Source: Limnochordaceae bacterium
GTDB lineage: Bacteria; Bacillota; Limnochordia; Limnochordales; DUMU01
DNA: 40,321 nucleotides
Direction: 5' to 3'
Assembly (NCBI GenBank): GCA_014896305.1
Contig: JADBKQ010000016.1
Coordinates: forward strand, 1-40,321
Positions 15,325-23,469 of this stretch are shown here, piece by piece. The notes under the pieces were generated by a model, which had not been told where the DNA came from, ran no database searches, and saw only the letters and a list, made by a program, of their open reading frames with translations. How positions within the stretch are numbered: the first letter of the stretch is position 1; every line of letters begins with the position of its first letter. A program made the position numbers and the translations under genes.

Positions 15325-16398
15325 GTGCTTCAACGTTTGGTGATCGGTGCGGGACTGGCTCTGGCTGCGGCGGCAGCAGCCCGCCACTGGCGGATGCTGA
15401 CCCTTCGAGGGGCGTGGGCAGCGTGGGTACTGGGGACGCTGCTGTTCACGGGTGGAGGCTGGGGAGCCGGTCTTGTATTACTGCTCTTCTTTTTCAGCGC
15501 CTCGCTCCTCAGCCGGCTGCCTGAAAGCGACGCCTGTGAGCGCTCTCGCCGCAGGCGCAGTTCAGGTGAACTCAAGAGCCAGGGAGTCGAAGCTCTAGCC
15601 GACGATCTGCATGAGACCACTCGCAACGGTTGGCAGGTATGGGCCAACGGCGGCGTAGCGGTTGCGTTCGCCCTACTGCCGGCGGTTGTCCAGCACCTTG
15701 CCCCCTGGTTATCTTTTGAATCATATCCACTGAGCCGTTTACCCAGTCTGACCCGGGCTTTCGCCTTCCCCGGAAGTCCATCCGTGCTGCTGGCTCCAGT
15801 AGGCTGGGCCGGGCTAACCGCAGCTATCGCTGAGGCCACAGGCGATACCTGGGCTTCCGAAATCGGCCGCCGGTACGGCGGTACGCCGCGCCGGTTGCGC
15901 GACTGGCGGCCAGTGCCCGCTGGCAGTTCCGGCGGGGTCACTGCCATCGGGACCGCGGCCGCGGCAGCCGGTGCTCTATTGATAACTTCAGCCAGCTGGC
16001 TGTTTTGGCGCTGGGGCTTGTATCCACTTCTGCCATTTAACGGCGGCGCTCTATATGGCACAGTGCCGAACGTTTCGGCTAACCGCCTTCCCGATGCCTT
16101 ACCTGGCACGCCCTCGACGGGTCTGGTTAGTTCCCCGGTGGTCATTGCCGTTGTGGCCGGGGCAGCATGGCTTGCGGTCTGGTTTGACAGCTGGTTGGGG
16201 GCTTCGTATCAAGCTCGCTTCTGGTGTCCCCGCTGCCGGACCGAGACGGAAGCCAGGGTTCACCGGTGCGGAGCACGGACAATGCGACACTCTGGTTGGC
16301 GCTGGTTGGACAACAACATGGTCAACTTCCTTTCGACGCTTCTAGCTGCGCTGCTGGCCACGTCTCTTACGATTGCGATTTTCGCCATTCAACGCTAA
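15325..16398 (+). CDS. DUF92 family integral membrane protein
   Basis: A 357-residue multi-spanning protein. The signature EATGDTWASEIGRRYGGTPRRLRDWR...PAGSSGGVTAIGTAAAAAGALL matches the DUF92/TIGR00297 family. A plant member (VTE6) is a phytyl-phosphate kinase and an animal member is TMEM19; bacterial roles are mostly untested, with polyprenyl-phosphate metabolism one possibility. About seven hydrophobic segments are visible. The N-terminal half holds a charged cytoplasmic loop (about 70-100, ERSRRRRSSGELKSQ) that is longer than usual. GTG 15325 follows AGGGGAAGGGG and lies downstream of the 15238 promoter. It stands alone, divergent from the glycosyltransferase operon. Confidence 0.85.
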   Translation: MLQRLVIGAGLALAAAAAARHWRMLTLRGAWAAWVLGTLLFTGGGWGAGLVLLLFFFSASLLSRLPESDACERSRRRRSSGELKSQGVEALADDLHETTRNGWQVWANGGVAVAFALLPAVVQHLAPWLSFESYPLSRLPSLTRAFAFPGSPSVLLAPVGWAGLTAAIAEATGDTWASEIGRRYGGTPRRLRDWRPVPAGSSGGVTAIGTAAAAAGALLITSASWLFWRWGLYPLLPFNGGALYGTVPNVSANRLPDALPGTPSTGLVSSPVVIAVVAGAAWLAVWFDSWLGASYQARFWCPRCRTETEARVHRCGARTMRHSGWRWLDNNMVNFLSTLLAALLATSLTIAIFAIQR

Positions 16399-16754
16399 AC
16401 CAGAACCCATGACAGAACCACGGCCGAAGGCCGCCGTTCGACGAACCTGGGCACGCTTTGGATGGCTGTCGTAGCCGAGAAGAAGCGAGGAAGCACAGTA
16501 AGGTCATGCAGTAACCGTAGCCGAGAGGAGACAGCTTGGGCAAAGCCTCAGAGTGGCCTGTTTTCAGACCGTAAACTCAGGTAGGGCTTTTATAACGAAG
16601 CAAGGAATTGCAGATGCATGAGTTGAATCCTTTTACTACCGACTGGCCGGGGGAACGACCACAGCCAGAAAACAGCTGTCGCCGGGATTGGGCGTAACCG
16701 GAGCGACAGTACCGGGGGTAACGCAAACGAGAGTACCGGGAGGAGGAAAACGAT
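16399..16754 (+). other. Intergenic leader, possibly structured, unassigned
   Basis: 356 bases ahead of a broken binding-protein gene. A small hairpin CGGCC-GAA-GGCCG lies near 16421-16433. CGTAGCCGAGA(A/G)GA(A/G) occurs near 16470 and 16517. GGGCAAAGCC near 16539 recalls part of a c-di-GMP riboswitch core, but the other conserved pieces are missing, so I do not call one. TATAAC near 16591 could be a -10 box without a good partner. Confidence 0.3.
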
Positions 16755-17309
16755 ATGGTGGCATCCAGAACACCGTCGCCGTCAGTGTCAGGAAAGCTCT
16801 TGTCATGGTCCAGGCGTCCTGCCGGGATGTTTCAAAGCACCGAACCGTCACCACAAAGCACGCAGCTGCCGGCAGTGCCCGGGCACAAAGCGCACGGACC
16901 AGCTGTTCGAAAGGCGGCGCGGTCGGCGCTCACCGCCGTGTTCGTCTTAGCGGTGGCAGCGGTTAGTGCGCCCAGCGGTTCACTGGTGGCGGAGTACCTG
17001 GGCGCGACCGGGGCGGCCGCAGCCGGCCCCATCACGCTGCGGTTTTCCGAGTATCCACGGCCGTTCGAAAACGACCTTCTGAAAGAACTCATCCCACTCT
17101 TCGAAAAGCAGAATCCTGACCTAAAGCTTGTCTATGAGCCCATTACCGACCCAGTGAAGATGACCGTCAATATGGCCGGCGGCACTGCACCGGATGTGGT
17201 CTGCTGGTGGAGCGAAGAGTCTGCAAGTATGGTACTCAGGGAAGTCGTGCCGGCCCTCAATCAAGCCATGCAGGCCCAGAAGAAGGGAGCCGCCGCTGAC
17301 CGCAAGTAA
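16755..17309 (+). pseudogene. Truncated sugar-type ABC substrate-binding protein
   Basis: 184 residues where the family needs about 420. A long N-region (about 55 residues) and signal core (ALTAVFVLAVAAVSA) lead into ITLRFSEYPRPFENDLLKELIPLFEKQNPDLKLVYEPIT and MAGGTAPDVVCWW, the standard start of an SBP_bac_1 domain. About 15 residues later comes REVVPALNQAMQAQKK and a stop, which looks like the C-terminal helix of such proteins. The central 250 residues or so are gone, best explained by an internal in-frame deletion. The start is ATG 16755 with AGGAGGAAAA upstream, so the gene may still be translated, but the product could not form a binding cleft. It precedes the oligopeptide transporter on the same strand. 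Confidence 0.8.
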
Positions 17310-17515
17310 CCAGGGCGTGTTCGCGAAGGGTTTACATGCAGGGCGGCAGATTCTTCACCTCCCCGCGCGCGAATGTGCGACAATGGGGCTGAGTGCAGGA
17401 TAGGGCTGAAGCTCCAGAGGTCGTAGTTGACATCTGGGGTCACAAATGCGAGGTTACAGCCAAACCTGGCATAGGCCAAACTCCGCAGAGACTCATCACG
17501 TTAAGGAGAGTGGTT

Positions 17516-19255
17516 GTGGTGTCAGCCCCTTTCGTCCCGTCGAGCCCCTCGGCCCGATCCGTCCTATCGTTCCCCCGGCTCCGGCTACACCCGTGGCCAG
17601 TCCACCTGGGCCGAACGCTCGCCAGCAGCCAATCTACCGCTCCCGCTCCCCAGCCGATCCGCGCCGCCGGCAAGGCCATCCTGACGGGTCTGGGAACTCT
17701 GGTAATCCTCACGATCCTGGCCACGGCAGCGATGCCCCTGACACCGCCAGCAGCGGCCGACGCAGTTCAGCCGGTGCGCGGTGGCCGACTGACATTTGCT
17801 CTATCGGGGAGTCCGGACACCCTCGATCCCCAGAAGAGCTCGGGTACACTTACCTTCCAGGTGGTCAAAAGCTTTTACGACACCCTCGTCGAAGTGGATG
17901 AACACGGACACCTGCAACCCCGTCTGGCGGTAGGCTGGAATCTGTCTGCCGACGGGACGACCTGGACGTTTAGCCTGCGGCCGAATGTCTTTTTCCATAA
18001 CGGGCAGCCCTTCACGGCGGAGGACGTCAAGGCCACCTTTGAACGCATCAAGAACCCTGCCACGGGTTCACCCAAAGCGGGCGACTTTGCCGCCATCGAG
18101 CGTATCGAGGTGCTCGATCCATACACCGTGCGGTTCATTCTCAAAGAGCCGTCGGCACCCTTCATCGCCACCCTGGCACAGGGGTGGGCAGCCATCCTGC
18201 CGCACGAACTGATCGCCAAAGGCTACGACTTTGGAGCGCACCCGGTCGGGACGGGCCCGTTCGTCTTCGACCGGTGGGTACGGGATAGCTTCATCCAGAT
18301 GAACCGCAACCCTCGCTTCTGGCAGCCCGGGCTGCCCTACCTCGATAGCGTCGAGATCCGCTTCGTCAGCGAGTCGGCAGTGAAGGTCAGCGGGCTCCTC
18401 TCCGGCGCTTTTGATGCGGTCGACATGGTCGATCCGCTCCAGCTGCCGCTGCTGCAGCGTTCACCCCTGGTGCAAGTCGATCGGCAGCCGGGGTCGATGG
18501 TGCTGGTGATGGCCCTCAATCACCGTTCACCAGGACTGAACGATGTGCGGGTTCGCCAGGCGCTCGCCTATGCTCTCGATCGGGAAGCCATCCTCAAGTC
18601 GGCGTACGGGCCGTTTACTACGATCACCAACACGTTCATGGACCCGGACAGTCGCTACTACCCGGACTCTCTGGGCAACCCTTATCCGTACAACCCAGCC
18701 AGAGCCCGTGAACTGCTGGCTGCTGCCGGGTACGGCAACGGCACGGCCAAGGTAGGCGACCGGACGGTTCAGCTGAAGCCGCTGGTGCTCGACATGGTGT
18801 TACCCTCCAACTACCCGCCACACGTGAAGGCCGGGCAGTTGATCCAGGCGCAGCTGGCCGAGGTGGGCGTTCAGGTGCGGATTCAGCTGGTGGATTGGTC
18901 CACCTGGCTGTCACAAGTGTACGTGGGACGGCACTATGACCTGACGGTCATCGGGCATACGGGCAAGCTCGATCCGGATGGGCGGCTGGCGGGCTTCGGC
19001 GATCCGGCCAAAAACTACCTCAACTACAGCAACCCTCAGGTGGTGGAGTGGATCGATCAAGCGCGGACCGCCCGGAATCTCGAGGACCGTGTCGCCCTGT
19101 ACCAGAAAGTGCTCACCCAGATGAGCCGAGATGAAGCCATGGTCTTCCTGGGCGTAACAGACAACCTGCTGATTCACCGCAAGACGCTTCACGGGTGGAA
19201 GCAGATGTACGCCATCGACACGTACGACTTCTCCCAGGCGTGGAAGGAACAGTAA
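17516..19255 (+). CDS. Oligopeptide/dipeptide-type ABC substrate-binding protein (family 5)
   Basis: 579-residue extracytoplasmic binding protein of the SBP_bac_5 (DppA/OppA) family. Mature part: RLTFALSGSPDTLDPQKSSG, FYDTLVEVDEHG, LQPRLAVGWNLSADGTTWTF, VFFHNGQPFTAEDVKATFER, HPVGTGPFVFDRW and DVRVRQALAYALDREAIL, all standard landmarks in order. A signal core lies at about residues 56-82, preceded by a long Pro/Ser/Arg-rich stretch. GTG 17516 (or 17519) sits 7-10 bases after AAGGAG; the open frame extends to 17393 but has no earlier ribosome binding site. It is followed after 14 bases by the two permease genes, forming an importer operon. Substrates of the family include peptides, sugars and metal chelates. 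The nearby NagA-like gene makes amino-sugar or cell-wall peptide uptake plausible. Confidence 0.92.
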   Translation: MVSAPFVPSSPSARSVLSFPRLRLHPWPVHLGRTLASSQSTAPAPQPIRAAGKAILTGLGTLVILTILATAAMPLTPPAAADAVQPVRGGRLTFALSGSPDTLDPQKSSGTLTFQVVKSFYDTLVEVDEHGHLQPRLAVGWNLSADGTTWTFSLRPNVFFHNGQPFTAEDVKATFERIKNPATGSPKAGDFAAIERIEVLDPYTVRFILKEPSAPFIATLAQGWAAILPHELIAKGYDFGAHPVGTGPFVFDRWVRDSFIQMNRNPRFWQPGLPYLDSVEIRFVSESAVKVSGLLSGAFDAVDMVDPLQLPLLQRSPLVQVDRQPGSMVLVMALNHRSPGLNDVRVRQALAYALDREAILKSAYGPFTTITNTFMDPDSRYYPDSLGNPYPYNPARARELLAAAGYGNGTAKVGDRTVQLKPLVLDMVLPSNYPPHVKAGQLIQAQLAEVGVQVRIQLVDWSTWLSQVYVGRHYDLTVIGHTGKLDPDGRLAGFGDPAKNYLNYSNPQVVEWIDQARTARNLEDRVALYQKVLTQMSRDEAMVFLGVTDNLLIHRKTLHGWKQMYAIDTYDFSQAWKEQ

Positions 19256-19269
19256 AGGGAAAGACGAGC

Positions 19270-20622
19270 GTGACGAGCTTGGATTTGGATCAGGAGCAAA
19301 GCAAGTCGGGCGAGGGAGAGGAGGCCGATACGCGTAACGCGGCTGCGGCGGCCAGAACGGCTGGCATGACGCACCATGCCAACCCGTCTGATGGGAGGGC
19401 GATGGTCAAGGCGGCTGCGACGGCTGGCGCAGCAGTTGGAACGGTGAGGATCGCTGCCGTGAGCCGCCAAACGCCAGACGCCGCCCCCGCTTCAGCCGGG
19501 GAAGCCGAGATTACTGGATTATCCGCCACGCTGATGGTGGTCGGCCGGCGGTTGCTGGAGACTGTGCTGATCGCCTGGTTGATCGCCACTGCTGTCTTTT
19601 TCGTGATGAACTACCTGCCGGGCAGCGCCGCACTGGTGCTGGCCGGTTTTGATTCGGCTGGAGCTGGCGCCGGCGCCAGCTCCAGCGTCCGCGCCGATGT
19701 TGGTGCCGGCGCTGAAACGGGCATGAGCATGGGTATGGATACGAGCGGCAGTGAAAGTGCCGACGCAGGTGCGCCGGCTGCGGGGTTCAGCAGGAGTGGT
19801 TCAGCCGTAGAGACGGCGCAACTGATCGCACGGGCGCTGGGGACGGATCGGCCGCTCCTCACCCGCTACGTTCAGTGGCTGGGACACCTCGCCCGTGGCG
19901 ACTTCGGCCGTTCTCTCGTGTATGGTGAACCCGTGCTGCACCTGATCGTGGCCCGTCTGCCGGTCACGTTCTCGCTGGCCATAGTGGCGATGCTGATGGC
20001 GCTGGTGGTCGCCTGGCCGCTGGGGACGGCGGCCGCTGCCCGCCCCGGGGGGATATGGGATCGGCTCGCCTCGCTACTGGGTCACATCGGCCTGGCGTTG
20101 CCCGGCTTCTGGGTCGGCATCCTGCTCATCGTGGTCTTGCTTCGCTACCTGCCAGGGCTACCCCTGCAGGGCTACGAAGCGCTGACCGTCAGCCCCTGGC
20201 AGTGGTTGCGGCATCTGCTGCTGCCGGGGTTTGCGCTGGCGTTGGGGCGAGCGGCGGTGCTGGTACGGCTGACCCGTGCCGCCACGCTCGAGGAGCTGAG
20301 CAAACCCTACGTGCGTACGGCCCGGGCCAAGGGGCTGGGGCTGCGGCAGGTGCTGTGGCGGCATACCAGCCGCAATGCCCTGTTGCCGGTCTTGACCATC
20401 GGTGGGTTGGAACTGGCCGAGCTCTTGGGCGGTGCGATCGTCATCGAACAGGTTTTTGGGCTGCCGGGGGTCGGGCGTCTCTTGTTCGCCGCGATCGGTA
20501 ACCGGGACGTACCGCTCGTCCAGGGCAGCGTGATCTTTCTCGCCCTCGTGTTTACCCTGGTCAACCTGGGGGTGGATCTTCTGTATGGCAAGGTCAACCC
20601 CCGAGTCGAAGGGGCTCGGTAA
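19270..20622 (+). CDS. DppB-type ABC transporter permease
   Basis: 450-residue inner-membrane permease, one half of the peptide-type importer channel. The first helix (LLETVLIAWLIATAVFFVMNYLPGSAALVL) is the family's N-terminal motif. The ATPase-contact EAA loop is EELSKPYVRTARAKGLGLRQVLWRH, and the protein ends FTLVNLGVDLLYGKVNPRV as usual. Normal length is about 310. The excess is an N-terminal low-complexity tail of about 85 residues and a Gly/Ala/Ser/Met-rich insertion of roughly 50 residues in the outer loop after helix 1 (GAGAGASSSVRADVGAGAE). GTG 19270 follows AAAGGGAAAG. It lies 14 bases after the binding-protein gene and overlaps the next permease by 38 bases. Confidence 0.9.
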   Translation: MTSLDLDQEQSKSGEGEEADTRNAAAAARTAGMTHHANPSDGRAMVKAAATAGAAVGTVRIAAVSRQTPDAAPASAGEAEITGLSATLMVVGRRLLETVLIAWLIATAVFFVMNYLPGSAALVLAGFDSAGAGAGASSSVRADVGAGAETGMSMGMDTSGSESADAGAPAAGFSRSGSAVETAQLIARALGTDRPLLTRYVQWLGHLARGDFGRSLVYGEPVLHLIVARLPVTFSLAIVAMLMALVVAWPLGTAAAARPGGIWDRLASLLGHIGLALPGFWVGILLIVVLLRYLPGLPLQGYEALTVSPWQWLRHLLLPGFALALGRAAVLVRLTRAATLEELSKPYVRTARAKGLGLRQVLWRHTSRNALLPVLTIGGLELAELLGGAIVIEQVFGLPGVGRLLFAAIGNRDVPLVQGSVIFLALVFTLVNLGVDLLYGKVNPRVEGAR

Positions 20623-21484
20623 GGAAGTGGTTGCACGCCTAGGGGCAATCAACACACGGGCAACCCGCACTTCTAGCACCCGGTTCAACCGGGACCTCGT
20701 GCTGGGAGCGACGCTGCTGGCACTGTTGCTTGGGCTGGTGGCATCGGCGGGTATACTTGCTCCCGTCTCGCCCACGCACGTCGACCCGTTCAACGCCCTG
20801 CTCGGTCCATCGCCCGGGCACTGGCTGGGGACGGACGATTTGGGCCGGGATTTGTTCAGCCGAGTATTGTATGGAGGGCGAACCGCACTGTGGGCCGGGG
20901 TGGTGGCGACCGGGCTCGCGTGCCTGGTGGGCGTTCCCATCGGACTGCTGGCAGGGTATTACCCGGGCATCGTGGGCGAGGTGTTGATGCGGTTGATGGA
21001 TATGCTGTTGGCCTTTCCCGCAATCTTGCTGGCCATCACGCTCGCCGCCGCCTTAGGACCAGGTACGACGCAGGCGATGATCGCGATCGGGGTAGCCGGC
21101 ATTCCGTCCTTCGCCCGGCTGGCGCGAGCGCAGACGCTGGCAGTGAAGCCACTGGACTTCATCGAGGCGGCGCGCGGTCTGGGGGCGTCGCCCTGGCACA
21201 TTCTGCGCCGCCACGTGCTGCCGAACATTGGTGGTCCGATCGTGGTTCAATTGACCAGCACGTTTGCGGCAGCTGTGCTGTCGGAAGCCGCCCTTAGCTA
21301 CCTGGGGCTCGGTACGCAGCCGCCAACGCCCTCGTGGGGGCTGATGCTCCAGGAAGCCAAGAACTACGCCCTCATCTCCCCCTGGGGTGCGATCTTCCCG
21401 GGCCTGGCCATCGCCTGGGCGGTGCTGGGGGCGAACCTGGTAGGCGATGGTCTGCGACAGTACCTGCACAAGGAGAGCCGGTAG
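20585..21484 (+). CDS. DppC-type ABC transporter permease
   Basis: 299-residue inner-membrane permease pairing with the upstream DppB-like protein. PGHWLGTDDLGRDLFSRVLYGGRTAL is the family's diagnostic segment. EAARGLGASPWHILRRHVLPN is the ATPase-contact loop, and SYLGLGTQPPTPSWGLMLQEAKNY closes the protein in the usual way. Five to six membrane segments and normal length. The ATG lies inside the preceding gene (38-base overlap, translational coupling). No ATP-binding subunits follow: the next gene is on the opposite strand, so the ATPases must be encoded elsewhere or shared. Confidence 0.93.
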   Translation: MARSTPESKGLGKEVVARLGAINTRATRTSSTRFNRDLVLGATLLALLLGLVASAGILAPVSPTHVDPFNALLGPSPGHWLGTDDLGRDLFSRVLYGGRTALWAGVVATGLACLVGVPIGLLAGYYPGIVGEVLMRLMDMLLAFPAILLAITLAAALGPGTTQAMIAIGVAGIPSFARLARAQTLAVKPLDFIEAARGLGASPWHILRRHVLPNIGGPIVVQLTSTFAAAVLSEAALSYLGLGTQPPTPSWGLMLQEAKNYALISPWGAIFPGLAIAWAVLGANLVGDGLRQYLHKESR

Positions 21485-21522
21485 GTCACTCCCAACGCCC
21501 AGCACCCACCGAGCGGAACTAG

Positions 21523-22989
21523 TCAGAGCTCTGGCGTCGGGGCAGACGCCTGGTACACCACCTCGCCGCCCAGGACTACGGCCAGTACCTTGACCCGCCC
21601 TTGCCTTAGCTCATTGGCATCCGCTAGAACCAGGTCCGCCCGAGCCCCCAAGTGAAACAGCGCCTCACCTGTTATATCCTCGTCCTGGCCCAACAGCAGC
21701 GCCAGCGGCCGGGTGCTGGCCAGCGCCCACGCCTGCGCCAGCCCGACCCCGGTGAATCGCATGAAATTCAGCACAGCCTGCCGCAGTTCCAGCGCTGAAC
21801 CGGCCAGGTACTCCGTGCCCAGCAGGTTGACCCGCCCACTCGCGGTCAACTCCACCTGCTGTCCCAGCGCCACATATCGTCCCGGCGGTAACCCGGCAAT
21901 GGCCACCGCATCGCTGACCAGATACAGCCGCTCCGGCCCCTTGGCTCGCCAGAACACTTTCACCACCGCCGCCGGGAGGTGGTGTCCGTCCACGATGATG
22001 CCCGCTACCAGTTCGTCCGCCGCCAGCTGATCCCAGATGTAGTTCGGGTGGCGGCGGATATGACCATGGGCGCCGTTGCCCAGGTGTGTGGAGAGCGTCG
22101 CCCCAGCGTCGATGGCAGCCCGGATCTGTTCGCTGCCGGCGGCGGTGTGTCCGATGGACACAAGCACCCCGCTGTTCACGAGTTTTCTGATGAACTGCAC
22201 CGCACCCGCCCGTTCAGGTGCTAGCGTCACGATTCGGATTCGTCCCTCGGCCGCCTCCTGCAAGCGCTGGAATTCGTCCCAGTCTGGGTCTCGCACCCAT
22301 TCCGCCGGGTGGGCCCCCCGTGGCCCGTCCTCCCCGGAGACGTACGGCCCTTCCAGGTGAACTCCGAGAATCGACCGGTTCACCTGGACGTCCGCTGCAC
22401 ACGCCTGCGCCACGGCTCGCACCGATCTCACCATGTGATCGAAGGACTGCGTGGTGATGGTGGGACAAAACGAGGTGACGCCCGTGGTCCACAGGGCCCG
22501 GGCCATCCCCACCAACGTCTCGGGAGTTACGTCTGGGCTATTGGGATCGAACCCGGCAAACCCATTGATCTGCAGGTCCACCAGGCCAGGCAGCAGAACT
22601 GGCGCAACAGCTACCGGCACCTCGACCTCTCCCCGCGCCACCGCCCCTATGCGACCGTCCCTCATCTGCACCCAAACTCGCTCTGCCCCGGACGCAGCTC
22701 GAGCTGCGTCTGCTGCTTGATTACTTTCAGGCGTGGCAACATTGACCCCATCGATTTGAACTGCGTCCGCCGGCAGCCCCGACCACCAGTAGCCAGCCGA
22801 GCGGGCCGGCTCACCTGCCCCCTGCACTACCTGGCAGCCCGCCCTCTGGACTGGCTGTTCCTCACCGCCCGCCCGGCAACATCCCTTCCCCAATGCCCAG
22901 CGCCCCCCTGAACGACCTCGATGCCGTGAGACTCCGCCGTGACTGCCAAAACTAGCTTTCGCTCCGCTCCTTGACTCGGCCTGTGTCAT
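21523..22989 (-). CDS. nagA: N-acetylglucosamine-6-phosphate deacetylase-like amidohydrolase
   Basis: Amidohydrolase-superfamily enzyme expected to deacetylate GlcNAc-6-phosphate in the cytoplasm. Motifs: PGLVDLQINGFAGFD (137-147, with the Gln-x-Asn that replaces the first metal histidines in E. coli-type NagA), HLEGPYVSGEDGPRGAHP (metal Glu213), VSIGHTAAGSEQI (His281), THLGNGA (His302), IIVDGHHLP (His336/337) and LVSDAVAIAG (catalytic Asp360). THLGNGAHGHIRRHPNYIWD differs from the common THLFNAM form and suggests a distinct subgroup, so the substrate is not certain. The frame is 488 residues against about 385 usual. The first 55-75 residues lack a ribosome binding site, and GTG 22827 is a possible true start. 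It converges with the peptide-type importer, 38 bases apart. Confidence 0.85.
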   Translation of the reverse strand: MTQAESRSGAKASFGSHGGVSRHRGRSGGRWALGKGCCRAGGEEQPVQRAGCQVVQGAGEPARSAGYWWSGLPADAVQIDGVNVATPESNQAADAARAASGAERVWVQMRDGRIGAVARGEVEVPVAVAPVLLPGLVDLQINGFAGFDPNSPDVTPETLVGMARALWTTGVTSFCPTITTQSFDHMVRSVRAVAQACAADVQVNRSILGVHLEGPYVSGEDGPRGAHPAEWVRDPDWDEFQRLQEAAEGRIRIVTLAPERAGAVQFIRKLVNSGVLVSIGHTAAGSEQIRAAIDAGATLSTHLGNGAHGHIRRHPNYIWDQLAADELVAGIIVDGHHLPAAVVKVFWRAKGPERLYLVSDAVAIAGLPPGRYVALGQQVELTASGRVNLLGTEYLAGSALELRQAVLNFMRFTGVGLAQAWALASTRPLALLLGQDEDITGEALFHLGARADLVLADANELRQGRVKVLAVVLGGEVVYQASAPTPEL

Positions 22990-23049
22990 CCAAGAGCGGT
23001 CACTTCGCTCTGGCAGGCTCCTTCCCCTTCCCGCCAGCCAGCTCCTGGC

Positions 23050-23363
23050 GCTCGGTTTCGACGTTCAGCTGGTGAACGACGCCCCGCCACCTGGACCTAC
23101 GACCAGGGACGTTTCGTCCTGGAACTCGTCTCCCCATCCCCCGAGGCAGCCTGGGCTAAGCTGCAGCAGCTCAACCCAACCCTGGCCAAAGCTCTGCTGC
23201 CTCTGACCAGCAATCAGCAACTGACCTTCGTCGCCGCTTGTCCATCAGTTTCTCCACCACCCCCGACCAGCCGGTAGTGGACCTTGAAGCGCCCGTGGTG
23301 TATGGGGGGCAGGGGATAGGCCTGGTCCGGGCCGAACCAGACGTTGCCTTCACTGAAATGTGA
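23050..23363 (+). pseudogene. Frameshifted gene fragment of unknown family
   Basis: Inside the 480-base gap between NagA and the barrel genes, one frame reads coherently (ATWTYDQGRFVLELVSPSPE, then AAWAKLQQLNPTLAKALLPL). After a frame change near 23230 another reads LSISFSTTPDQPVVDLEAPV and VYGGQGIGLVRAEPDVAF before TGA 23361-23363. The amino-acid flow and GC-rich third positions suggest the 3' end of a decayed gene. No family recognised and no start visible. Confidence 0.4.
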
Positions 23364-23387
23364 CTTCCACTACTGCTAACCTCTAAA

Positions 23388-23416
23388 TTGTTTAGCAGGA
23401 ATCGCCTCAATATGGG
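23388..23416 (+). promoter_or_regulatory. Weak candidate promoter for the barrel-protein pair
   Basis: TTGTTT (23388-23393), a 17-base spacer and TATGGG (23411-23416), about 54 bases ahead of the first gene of the pair. The match is partial; an alternative -10 is TATATG near 23443. Confidence 0.3.
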
Positions 23417-23469
23417 CGAATTAGGATCGCAAGGAATATCCTATATGTGCTGCCAAGGAGGTATTCAAC

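Noticed and set aside
15330-16145. 271-codon minus-strand frame opposite the DUF92 gene
   Set aside because: Shadow of a real gene: the plus strand has a promoter, ribosome binding site and the DUF92 signature.
16530-16600. Cyclic-di-GMP riboswitch
   Set aside because: Only GGGCAAAGCC and a GGTAGGGC stretch resemble it; the conserved helices and the second half of the core are not present.
17427-17455. Promoter with a perfect TTGACA before the peptide-binding protein gene
   Set aside because: No acceptable -10 hexamer lies 16-18 bases downstream.
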